NCBI GenBank assembly: GCA_002397465.1
Contig: DHAP01000031.1
Coordinates: forward strand, 1 to 5,019
DNA: 5,019 nt
Reading direction: 5' to 3'
Origin: Caryophanales bacterium UBA4951
Lineage (GTDB): Bacteria; Bacillota_I; Bacilli_A; RFN20; CAG-826
Part shown: positions 1 to 4,979 of the stretch, piece after piece
Numbering within the stretch: the first letter of the stretch is position 1
How the letters are laid out: each line of letters starts with the position of its first letter
The notes under the pieces: model-generated
What the model was told of the DNA's origin: nothing
What the model saw: only the letters and a program-made list of their open reading frames with translations
Databases searched by the model: none
Made by a program: the position numbers and the translations under genes

Positions 1-54
1 CCAATCCATTGAAAAAAATAAACCTTTGAAACACTCATTCCCCAAGAATGAAAG

Positions 55-60
55 TATAAT
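55..60 (+). promoter_or_regulatory. Possible -10 box just upstream of the sirtuin start
   Basis: A perfect TATAAT ends 7 bases before the ATG at 68, so transcription from it would begin at or next to the start codon. No good -35 sits at the usual 16-18 bp spacing (the region around 31-38 is unlike TTGACA). A TTGAAA at 26-31 is 23 bp away, which is too far. There is no TGn extension. The match may be chance in an AT-rich stretch, but a clearer promoter with the same geometry lies at 1372-1400. Confidence 0.3.
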
Positions 61-67
61 TGTCGAT

Positions 68-793
68 ATGGATAAAAAGATTCTCGAAGCCAAAGAAATA
101 ATCAAGAAGGCCTCTAGGGTCGTTTTCCTCGGCGGGGCTGGGGTTTCCACTGGCTCGGGAATACCTGATTTCCGTTCGCCGCAGGGCCTTTATAACGTCC
201 ACTCAAAATATGGGGTTCCCTATGAGGTGATGCTCTCACACACCTATTTCATGAATCATCTTGAGAACTTTTATGATTTTTATTGGTCGTGCATGGTCAA
301 GCCAGACGCCAAACCAAACGCCGCCCACAAAGCCCTGGCCGATTACGAAAAAAGCGGTCATAACATCGTGATCCTGACCCAAAACATCGACGGCCTTCAT
401 CAAGAAGCCGGCAGCAAAAGGGTCTATGAGCTGCATGGGTCGACCAAACGTTACGCCTGCCTCGACTGCGGCAAACGATACACGCTGGACGAGATTGCCC
501 ACCATGGCGTTCCTCATTGTTCCTGCGGTGGCGTCCTTAAACCCGACGTCGTCCTCTATGAGGAGCCGCTCGATGAGATGATGTTAGAAGAAGCCGTCAA
601 TGAGCTTAGATACGCGGATGTCCTCATCGTCGGAGGGACTTCCCTCAACGTCTATCCGGCGGCAGGGCTCGTGGACTATTTCATGGGCAAGACAAGAATC
701 ATCATCAATAAGGAAGAGACGGGACGGGACCACGAGTTCGACTACGTCTTCCATGAGGATATCGGAGAAACATTATCGGAGTTACTTTCATGA
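68..793 (+). CDS. cobB: NAD-dependent protein deacylase, Sir2 family (sirtuin)
   Basis: This is a cytosolic sirtuin that removes acyl groups from lysines using NAD+, giving nicotinamide and O-acyl-ADP-ribose. In the 241-aa form the NAD-binding GAGVS motif is at 23-27, followed by SGIPDFR at 30-36. TQNIDGLH is at 104-111, the catalytic His is H123 in ELHGS, and C131/C134 with C151/C153 form the zinc site. KPDVVLYEE (158-166) and GGTSLNVYPA follow, as in Firmicutes sirtuins. The Arg of the desuccinylase Tyr-x-x-Arg pair appears replaced by Tyr (Y69...Y72), so deacetylation is more likely than desuccinylation; this is inference from a by-eye alignment. The ATG at 68 gives the usual family length of about 240 aa. 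The frame stays open upstream to the window edge, with a TTG at 26 (255 aa), but those extra residues look unlike sirtuin sequence. No clear ribosome binding site precedes the ATG. The symbol is by family; the true orthology is not resolved. Confidence 0.95.
   Translation: MDKKILEAKEIIKKASRVVFLGGAGVSTGSGIPDFRSPQGLYNVHSKYGVPYEVMLSHTYFMNHLENFYDFYWSCMVKPDAKPNAAHKALADYEKSGHNIVILTQNIDGLHQEAGSKRVYELHGSTKRYACLDCGKRYTLDEIAHHGVPHCSCGGVLKPDVVLYEEPLDEMMLEEAVNELRYADVLIVGGTSLNVYPAAGLVDYFMGKTRIIINKEETGRDHEFDYVFHEDIGETLSELLS
778..781 (+). promoter_or_regulatory. Ribosome binding site for the DUF5662-like gene
   Basis: GGAG lies inside the last codons of the sirtuin gene, 8 bases before the ATG at 790. It supports the overlapping start and suggests translational coupling with the sirtuin. 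Confidence 0.65.
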
Positions 794-1392
794 GCCATCC
801 ATTCAAACATTTCGTCACCATCACCAAACACCGCCACGGAGTCATCAAAAACGCTTTCCACATGGGCATTTTCTTCCATGCTTTAAGACACGATCTTTCC
901 AAGTATGGGTATACGGAATTCCACACTTCGGCCAAGTACTACACCGGGACCTTCTCGCCAGTCTACAAAGAACGTCTATCCAACCATTATTTCTCGACGA
1001 TCTGCCAACATCACACGAGAAGAAACCCCCATCATTGGGAATATTGGACAGACTTCTTCAATGGCCGCATCGTCGTCAAAACCATGACCTATAAATGGGC
1101 CACCGAGTATGTCTGCGACATGCTTTCGGCCTCTAAAACCTATGACCCAAAGCATTTCGACCCCCATACGACCCTCAAGTATTTTCAGAAGCATTCGCCG
1201 CATTATTACATGACCCAAGCCACCCACGATTACATAGAATGGTGCCTTAAAGAATATGCCGATAAAGGCTGGTCCGGAGTCAAAAAGAAATTAACAAAGG
1301 CCAAATACCTTGAGATAACATCGAAGCTTCCTCAAGTTGAGATAGTGGAAACGCTTCGCTTAGATGGTGAATTGCCACCTCTTGAGCACTAG
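790..1392 (+). CDS. DUF5662-like His-rich protein of unknown function
   Basis: This 200-aa soluble protein has no signal peptide or membrane segment. It resembles the DUF5662 family by pattern recalled from memory: a HDLSKYGYTEF block at 34-44, KYYTGTFSP at 49-57, QHHTRRNPHHWEYWTDF at 73-89, and EYVCDMLSASKTY at 106-118. The order of conserved His, His-Asp (H34-D35), His-His (H74/H75, H81/H82) and Glu/Asp (E106, D110) residues looks like a helical metal site of HD-domain type, which would suggest a phosphohydrolase-like or metal-binding role. That is inference; no activity is known to me. Nineteen of 200 residues are His, and Tyr and Trp are also frequent. The C-terminal part (about 160-200) is less family-like. 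The start overlaps the sirtuin stop as ATGA, with GGAG 8 bases upstream, so the two are almost certainly co-translated. It ends in TAG 18 bases before trkA. Confidence 0.8.
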   Translation: MSHPFKHFVTITKHRHGVIKNAFHMGIFFHALRHDLSKYGYTEFHTSAKYYTGTFSPVYKERLSNHYFSTICQHHTRRNPHHWEYWTDFFNGRIVVKTMTYKWATEYVCDMLSASKTYDPKHFDPHTTLKYFQKHSPHYYMTQATHDYIEWCLKEYADKGWSGVKKKLTKAKYLEITSKLPQVEIVETLRLDGELPPLEH

Positions 1393-1400
1393 CGTATAAT
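1372..1400 (+). promoter_or_regulatory. Sigma-70/sigma-A type promoter of the trk operon
   Basis: TTGCCA (1372-1377) and TATAAT (1395-1400) are separated by exactly 17 bp and match the consensus hexamers at 11 of 12 positions. The -35 lies inside the last codons of the preceding gene and the -10 just past its stop. The expected start of transcription is near G1407 (or A1405), only about 4-6 bases before the trkA ATG at 1411. This is the only strong promoter seen upstream of the potassium-uptake genes. Confidence 0.75.
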
Positions 1401-1410
1401 TCTTACGTTT

Positions 1411-1836
1411 ATGGCAATCCGTGACAAAACCGTCATCTTAGGCTGTGGAAGACTTGGCTCCTCCGTGGCCAACAATGCCTCCAACCGCGGAAGCAATGTC
1501 ATCGTGGTCGATGAATCGGCCACTTCTTTCGAAAGGCTTGATGACAATTTCAGCGGCTATAAGATCATCGGTGACGCGACTGACACTTATCTTCTTGAAG
1601 AAGATGCCTATATCAAAACGGCCCGTGAGGTCATCGTGACGACAGGGGATGACAACGTCAACCTCTTCTTGGCCCATCTATGCGCCATCATCTATGGGGT
1701 TCCCCATGTTTTCGTGAGATTCGACGATCCCGACAAAGCCGCCCTTATCGCTTCGGTGCCTAACATCAAAGCCATATACCCATTCGAGCTTTCTTTGAAC
1801 AAGTTCACTTCCCTTGAAGGGGAGGGCGACAGATGA
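1411..1836 (+). CDS. trkA: Trk potassium-uptake regulatory subunit TrkA, RCK_N domain only
   Basis: This cytosolic subunit should bind nucleotide and gate the TrkH channel encoded two genes downstream. The 141-aa protein is a single Rossmann-type RCK_N domain. The glycine motif GCGRLG is at 11-16, the acidic residue that ends strand 2 and contacts the ribose is D34 in VIVVDE, and the GDAT motif is at 54-57. VTTGDDNVNLFLAHLC follows, then a C-terminal YPFELSLNKF helix. All residues expected for NAD(H) or ATP/ADP binding are present. The usual RCK_C (TrkA_C) domain is absent: single-RCK TrkA/KtrA proteins are generally about 220 aa. The stop overlaps the next trkA start (ATGA), so this is a clean short gene and not a frameshifted fragment. 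No Shine-Dalgarno sequence precedes the ATG, and the promoter places the transcript start only a few bases upstream. The gene probably works together with its neighbour. Confidence 0.9.
   Translation: MAIRDKTVILGCGRLGSSVANNASNRGSNVIVVDESATSFERLDDNFSGYKIIGDATDTYLLEEDAYIKTAREVIVTTGDDNVNLFLAHLCAIIYGVPHVFVRFDDPDKAALIASVPNIKAIYPFELSLNKFTSLEGEGDR
1817..1825 (+). promoter_or_regulatory. Ribosome binding site of the second trkA
   Basis: A purine-rich AAGGGGAGG ends 7 bases before the ATG at 1833. It sits within the end of the first trkA and fixes the overlapping start. Confidence 0.75.
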
Positions 1837-2510
1837 AAATAGTCATTGCCAACGGCAACCGTCAGGCTTCTTTCATCATCGAGATGTTCAAGAAGAAAGA
1901 GAACCAGCTCATCGTCATCAACTCTTCTAGGAGCCTTGCTAACGAGCTGACCAAAAAAGAACACATTTCGGTTTATGTCGGCTCCCCATGGAGAAACTAT
2001 GCCTTGGAAGAGGCTGGCGTCCACGACGCCGACGTCTTCATTTCCCTTTGTGAGAAAGACACCGATAACTATGCCTGCTGCATTTTGGCCAAGAAGGTCT
2101 TCAACGTCAAAAAATGCATCTGTGTCGTCAATAACCCTGATAACGTCGAACTTTATAAGAAACTCGGAATCGACTCCGTCATATCATCAACTTACCTTTT
2201 GGCCCAGAACATCAAGACTGAGTCCTCGATGGAGAGCTTGATCAAAACCTTGTCTCTTGAGAACGATAAGATCATCGTCATCGAAGCCCCGGTCCTTTCC
2301 AAATATCAGATCGCCGGAAAGAAACTGATGGACATCAACTTCCCGAAATACGCGAGCATTTCCGCCATCTATCGTAACTTCAGCGTCATCATCCCTAACG
2401 GCCAAGTCGAGATCAGGCCGAAGGATATTTTGCTTATCGTCTGCGCGCCGGAAGACCAAAAAAAGATTCTTTCTTTCATTCAAATGGAATCCTCAAAGGA
2501 GAGCGAGTAG
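1833..2510 (+). CDS. trkA: Second TrkA-like subunit, degenerate RCK_N plus RCK_C
   Basis: This 225-aa cytosolic protein is the second regulatory subunit of the Trk system. Residues 1 to about 125 form an RCK_N (Rossmann) domain and about 140 to 220 an RCK_C domain, recognisable from the pattern APVLSKYQIAGKKLMDINFP, then IIPNGQVEIRPKDILLIVCAPED. The nucleotide site looks eroded. The GxGxxG loop is ANGNRQA (6-12) with only G8 kept, the acidic residue after strand 2 is N30, and the GDAT motif is GSPW (50-53). It may bind nucleotide poorly or differently, and may serve mainly as ring scaffold with an RCK_C ligand site. The upstream gene has the opposite pattern: intact nucleotide site, no RCK_C. 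The pair resembles split TrkA arrangements such as CeoB/CeoC, but which protein contacts TrkH cannot be told from sequence. It overlaps its neighbour by 4 bases (ATGA) and ends 6 bases before trkH. Confidence 0.9.
   Translation: MKIVIANGNRQASFIIEMFKKKENQLIVINSSRSLANELTKKEHISVYVGSPWRNYALEEAGVHDADVFISLCEKDTDNYACCILAKKVFNVKKCICVVNNPDNVELYKKLGIDSVISSTYLLAQNIKTESSMESLIKTLSLENDKIIVIEAPVLSKYQIAGKKLMDINFPKYASISAIYRNFSVIIPNGQVEIRPKDILLIVCAPEDQKKILSFIQMESSKESE
2495..2501 (+). promoter_or_regulatory. Ribosome binding site of trkH, long spacing
   Basis: AAAGGAG is the only good Shine-Dalgarno match near the trkH start, but it ends 15 bases before the ATG at 2517, longer than the usual 5-10. No other in-frame start nearby fits better, because the protein begins with a typical TrkH amino end. 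Translation may depend partly on coupling to the preceding gene, which stops 6 bases upstream. Confidence 0.5.
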
Positions 2511-2516
2511 CTTCCT

Positions 2517-4166
2517 ATGAGAAAGCCAGCGTCGGGTTTTCGTTTGATTTTTGGCTATCTCGGCATCTTTTTGATATTCGAGGGCCTCGTGACTTTATGC
2601 CCGCTCATAACCTTGATCTTCTACCCAGAGGAATCCAAGGTCTGGCTTGATTTCGCCATCCCGGCATTCGGAGCCATCATCATTGGCGCCATCTTGTTTT
2701 TCACCTTGATCGCCAGAAGGCCGAAAGGACGTTTTGGCCGTAATGAGGACGCCTTGCTATTGGTGCTTTTATGGATATCCGCCATCGTGCTTGGCTCGCT
2801 TCCTTTTTATCTCACGAAGTTCTCCGTTTTGAATTATGGGGACACCTCCCTTGATTTGGGGATGAGTTATTCCGAGTGTTTCTTCGAGTCGATGTCGGGG
2901 TATTCGGCGACCGGTCTCACGGTTCTCCCAAACAAGGTTTTCCTAGACTTGGTCGATTCGTCATCGTCATACTCGGCTCCGCATATTTTCTTGTTCCACC
3001 GAGCTTTCATGCAGTTCATCGGCGGGGTCGGCCTCGTCCTTATCGTGGCAGGGGCCTTGAGCGACCGTTACAACCTCAAACTCTATTTTGCCGAGGGGCA
3101 TAACGACAAGCTGATGCCTAATCTTGGCAAAAGCGCCAAGGTCATCTTCGGCATCTATTTCGGTTATATCGTCATCGGAAGCATTTCATTCTATTTGGCT
3201 GGCATGACGCCATTTGACGCCATCTGCCATTCAATCGCCGCCATCGCGACCGGTGGTTTCTCGACTAGGGGGAGTGGCATCGTCTATTTCCAGACGGCCA
3301 GCTCAGGCAACGGAATCCTTCCGGTGAATGCGATCGCCATTGAGATAATCGCCATCGTCTTGATGCTTTTGGGTGCGACGAATTTTGTCTTGCATACTTT
3401 CCTGTTAAGGGGCAAATGGAAGCAGTTCTTCAAGGATATCGAGATCAGATTGGCCTTTTGGCTTATCCTTTTGTTCACGGTCATAACCACTCTTTCGACC
3501 CTGTATCTCTATTCGGATGGGAACGTGGTGACGGGGCTAGATTTCTGGACCTCGCTCCGCTATAGCGTCTTCAACATCGTCTCTTCATTGACGACGACGG
3601 GATTCTCCAATTTCAGTTCGGTGGCCGCCCTAGGGCAAGTCGCCGTCTTCTCAGGCATCCTCATGATGGCCGTCGGCGGTGGGATGGGCAGCACTTCGGG
3701 CGCCATCAAGCAGTACCGCTTTGCCATCATCCTCAAGGATTTCCAGTATTCGATCCGTTATCGTTTTTCTAGCTCCCACCAGGTCAACCCCAACCCGGTA
3801 TACCGTCTTGGCGAGTTAAGGGAAGAGGACTCCTCGACATCCGATGAGGCCCATAACTACACATTGCTTTATCTGCTCTTCTTTTTAATTGGCGCGGTAT
3901 CGTTGATGTTTCTTCCCGGCATCAGCGTCTCGCAAGGAGCCTATGATTATATGTCAGCCCTCTCAGGAACCGGGCTTGACATCATCAACTTCTACGCCTA
4001 CAAATTGTCCGAGCCGGCTTTCTATCCGGCCTTGCTCTGGATACTCTCGGCAGGCATGTTCATCGGCAGGCTTGAAATCCTGCCCGCTTACTACGCTTTG
4101 AAAAGGCTCTTCTATGACCCTTTCAAAAATATCAAAAACCGGTCAAATAAGCCGGAGGAGGTTTGA
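2517..4166 (+). CDS. trkH: Trk-type potassium uptake channel subunit TrkH
   Basis: This integral membrane subunit carries potassium into the cell and works with the TrkA proteins encoded just upstream. The 549-aa protein has about ten membrane segments by hydrophobicity (near 9-34, 43-65, 78-100, 156-182, 208-230, 270-296, 309-332, 373-394, 447-467 and 503-523). This matches the TrkH plan of two extra N-terminal helices plus four M1-P-M2 repeats. The four selectivity-filter loops are visible: SATGLTVL (about 130-137), IATGGFSTRG (243-252), LTTTGFSN (358-365) and LSGTGLDI (482-489). The intramembrane gate loop in repeat three is GGGMGSTSGAIK (387-398), close to the family consensus. GGVGLVLI (169-176) is also typical. 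The cytoplasmic loop at about 405-445 is rich in Glu, Ser and Asp. The protein is longer than E. coli TrkH (483 aa), with no obvious extra domain. TGA at 4164-4166 is the stop, 2 bases before the next ATG. Confidence 0.97.
   Translation: MRKPASGFRLIFGYLGIFLIFEGLVTLCPLITLIFYPEESKVWLDFAIPAFGAIIIGAILFFTLIARRPKGRFGRNEDALLLVLLWISAIVLGSLPFYLTKFSVLNYGDTSLDLGMSYSECFFESMSGYSATGLTVLPNKVFLDLVDSSSSYSAPHIFLFHRAFMQFIGGVGLVLIVAGALSDRYNLKLYFAEGHNDKLMPNLGKSAKVIFGIYFGYIVIGSISFYLAGMTPFDAICHSIAAIATGGFSTRGSGIVYFQTASSGNGILPVNAIAIEIIAIVLMLLGATNFVLHTFLLRGKWKQFFKDIEIRLAFWLILLFTVITTLSTLYLYSDGNVVTGLDFWTSLRYSVFNIVSSLTTTGFSNFSSVAALGQVAVFSGILMMAVGGGMGSTSGAIKQYRFAIILKDFQYSIRYRFSSSHQVNPNPVYRLGELREEDSSTSDEAHNYTLLYLLFFLIGAVSLMFLPGISVSQGAYDYMSALSGTGLDIINFYAYKLSEPAFYPALLWILSAGMFIGRLEILPAYYALKRLFYDPFKNIKNRSNKPEEV
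4154..4161 (+). promoter_or_regulatory. Ribosome binding site deciding the yqeY start
   Basis: GGAGGAGG lies inside the end of trkH. It ends 7 bases before ATG 4169 but only 1 base before the in-frame TTG at 4163, so ATG 4169 is the better start. Confidence 0.85.
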
Positions 4167-4168
4167 TT

Positions 4169-4585
4169 ATGCTGATCGATGAAATCAAGAAGGCCAACAT
4201 GATGGCTTTGAAGAACCATGACGTTGACACCAGAAACGCCCTTTCTATCGTCATCTCACGTTACCTTGAGCTAAAGACCAATGGCTCTGGCAAGGAAGTC
4301 ACAGACGTCGATGTGGCCAAGATCATCCAAAAGTTCGACAAAGAACTCGACGAAGAGAAGGACGGATACGTCAAAGCCGGCAGGGCTGAGCAGGCCGCGA
4401 ACGTTGACAAACAGAAAGCCGTAATCGCAGGATTCCTCCCTAAACAGCTTAGCGAAGAGGAAGTCAGAAAGATCTATGCCGGACTAGAGGACAAGGCTCT
4501 TCCGTCGGTCATGAAGCACTTTAAAACGAATTATGAGGGAAAGGTCGATATGTCCCTTGTCAGCAAGATAGCGCGTGGTTTATAA
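4169..4585 (+). CDS. yqeY: GatB/YqeY domain-containing protein
   Basis: This 138-aa soluble, mostly helical protein belongs to the YqeY family, which resembles the tRNA-binding tail domain of GatB, a subunit of the Glu-tRNA(Gln)/Asp-tRNA(Asn) amidotransferase. The role of stand-alone YqeY is not established. Family marks seen are the N-terminal helix with ...RNALSIVISRYLELK (22-36), a charged central helix FDKELDEEKDGYVKAGR (56-72), the near-invariant FLPKQLSEEEV (89-99), and the C-terminal GKVDMSLVSKIARGL (124-138). Family members are about 145-150 aa, so this one is slightly short but complete. It follows trkH by 2 bases and is probably the last gene of the trk operon, although nothing links YqeY to potassium. 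The next gene is tRNA-Trp, whose promoter runs into the stop codon here. Confidence 0.92.
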   Translation: MLIDEIKKANMMALKNHDVDTRNALSIVISRYLELKTNGSGKEVTDVDVAKIIQKFDKELDEEKDGYVKAGRAEQAANVDKQKAVIAGFLPKQLSEEEVRKIYAGLEDKALPSVMKHFKTNYEGKVDMSLVSKIARGL

Positions 4586-4586
4586 T
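4557..4586 (+). promoter_or_regulatory. Promoter of tRNA-Trp, overlapping the yqeY end
   Basis: TTGTCA (4557-4562) and TATAAT (4581-4586) are 18 bp apart and match consensus at 11 of 12 positions. The -10 contains the TAA stop of yqeY (4583-4585). Transcription would begin near 4592-4594, giving a 5' leader of roughly 6-8 bases before the tRNA. No terminator lies between yqeY and the tRNA, so operon readthrough could add to tRNA supply. Confidence 0.75.
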
Positions 4587-4599
4587 AGACCCCGCCTTT

Positions 4600-4673
4600 A
4601 GGGGCGTGGTTCAGTGGTAGAACAGAGGTCTCCAAAACCTTTGATGAGGGTTCGATTCCTTCCGCCCCTGCCA
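4600..4673 (+). tRNA. tRNA-Trp, anticodon CCA
   Basis: A complete 74-base cloverleaf can be folded by eye. The acceptor stem is 4600-4606 with 4663-4669 (7 pairs, A-T closing). The D stem GTTC/GAAC is 4609-4612 with 4620-4623, and the loop contains GG. The anticodon stem is 4625-4629 with 4637-4641 (one G-T pair), and its loop CTCCAAA puts CCA at 4633-4635... counted as the 34-36 triplet at 4632-4634. The T stem is 4646-4650 with 4658-4662 and its loop is TTCGATT. The discriminator base is G4670, as expected for Trp, and CCA is encoded at 4671-4673. The CCA anticodon reads UGG only, in agreement with TGA being a stop in the neighbouring genes. Confidence 0.96.
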
Positions 4674-4684
4674 AATTGGTTATC

Positions 4685-4758
4685 TGCGAACTCTTTGTTT
4701 CTATAAGCAAGGATTCGCGCAACAATCAATCTCGATGGCTTATAAAAGTTCTTCGAGA
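4685..4758 (+). ncRNA. Structured trailer RNA with two hairpins and complementary loops
   Basis: Between tRNA-Trp and its terminator lie two hairpins. Hairpin 1 pairs 4685-4690 with 4714-4719 and 4692-4697 with 4708-4713: twelve pairs including two G-T, with one bulged C at 4691. Its 10-base loop is 4698-4707. Hairpin 2 pairs TCTCGA (4730-4735) with TCGAGA (4753-4758) around a 17-base loop. TATAAGC at 4702-4708, mostly in loop 1, is perfectly complementary to GCTTATA at 4738-4744 in loop 2, so a kissing-loop contact is possible. Alternatively the same bases pair in one long stem (about 4697-4708 with 4738-4749), which excludes hairpin 1. This may be an sRNA released by tRNA 3' processing or just a trailer. 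I recognise no known RNA family. Confidence 0.4.
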
Positions 4759-4768
4759 AGCAAAGATC

Positions 4769-4798
4769 AGCCGGCTCAAAATGGGCCGGTTTTCTTTT
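4769..4798 (+). terminator. Intrinsic terminator after tRNA-Trp
   Basis: CCGGCTC (4771-4777) pairs with GGGCCGG (4783-4789) around an AAAAT loop: seven pairs with one G-T, extendable by AG/TT. The stem is followed at once by TTTTCTTTT (4790-4798). It ends the tRNA transcript about 95 bases past the CCA. Confidence 0.9.
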
Positions 4799-4928
4799 GG
4801 CCATCGTTAGAGTTCATTGCAATAATCCTTAATTCGTAACTTATTCGTTTTCGCTTTCTATTCTTCCAATGATGAAAAGTGACATTCAAACGGAGAGACA
4901 GTCTAAATGTTCATTTTGGGAAGCTCTA

Positions 4929-4938
4929 TTTAGCTAAA
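4929..4938. repeat. 10-bp perfect palindrome
   Basis: TTTAGCTAAA is a perfect palindrome that ends one base before the larger inverted repeat. The size and AT-rich form are compatible with a regulator half-site pair, but chance is possible. Confidence 0.35.
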
Positions 4939-4939
4939 A

Positions 4940-4979
4940 TGCGTTCCTAATTTGACATAAATGTATCTTTAGGAACGCA
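4940..4979. repeat. Perfect 11-bp inverted repeat with 18-base spacer
   Basis: TGCGTTCCTAA (4940-4950) and TTAGGAACGCA (4969-4979) are exact reverse complements. The 18-base spacer contains a perfect TTGACA (4952-4957). As RNA it would be a hairpin, but on the + strand the T-run begins about nine bases after the stem, and on the - strand only four Ts follow, so it is a poor intrinsic terminator. It could be an operator, an RNA element in a 5' leader, or the remains of a small mobile element. Confidence 0.75.

Noticed and set aside
26..67. TTG start for a 255-aa sirtuin.
   Set aside because: No ribosome binding site, and the added residues do not resemble sirtuin N-termini. ATG 68 gives the normal length. 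The upstream frame is open, so this is not fully excluded.
600..1094. A 164-codon + strand frame across the sirtuin/DUF5662 junction.
   Set aside because: It overlaps two well-supported genes in another frame, has Ser/Arg/His-rich low-complexity content and no family features.
976..1227. Minus-strand frame opposite the DUF5662-like gene, and similar antisense frames at 236-517, 1438-1677, 1692-2024, 2187-2483 and 3284-3490.
   Set aside because: Shadows of the sense genes, caused by their codon pattern. None has a plausible start site or recognisable domain.
1411..2510. A frameshifted single TrkA gene split in two.
   Set aside because: Each half has its own complete RCK_N domain, and the second has its own strong ribosome binding site and start, so they are two genes and not one broken gene.
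4163..4168. TTG start for yqeY overlapping the trkH stop.
   Set aside because: The Shine-Dalgarno site would be only 1 base away. ATG 4169 has the proper 7-base spacing and fits the family N-terminus.
4531..4804. Two minus-strand open frames across the tRNA, with protein-like GAEGIEPSS and GGRNRTL stretches.
   Set aside because: These are the familiar spurious translations of tRNA antisense strands. They run through the tRNA and terminator and have no ribosome binding site.
4869..4937. Small ORF of 22 codons beginning with two ATGs.
   Set aside because: No ribosome binding site, and it ends within the palindrome region. No support beyond an open frame.
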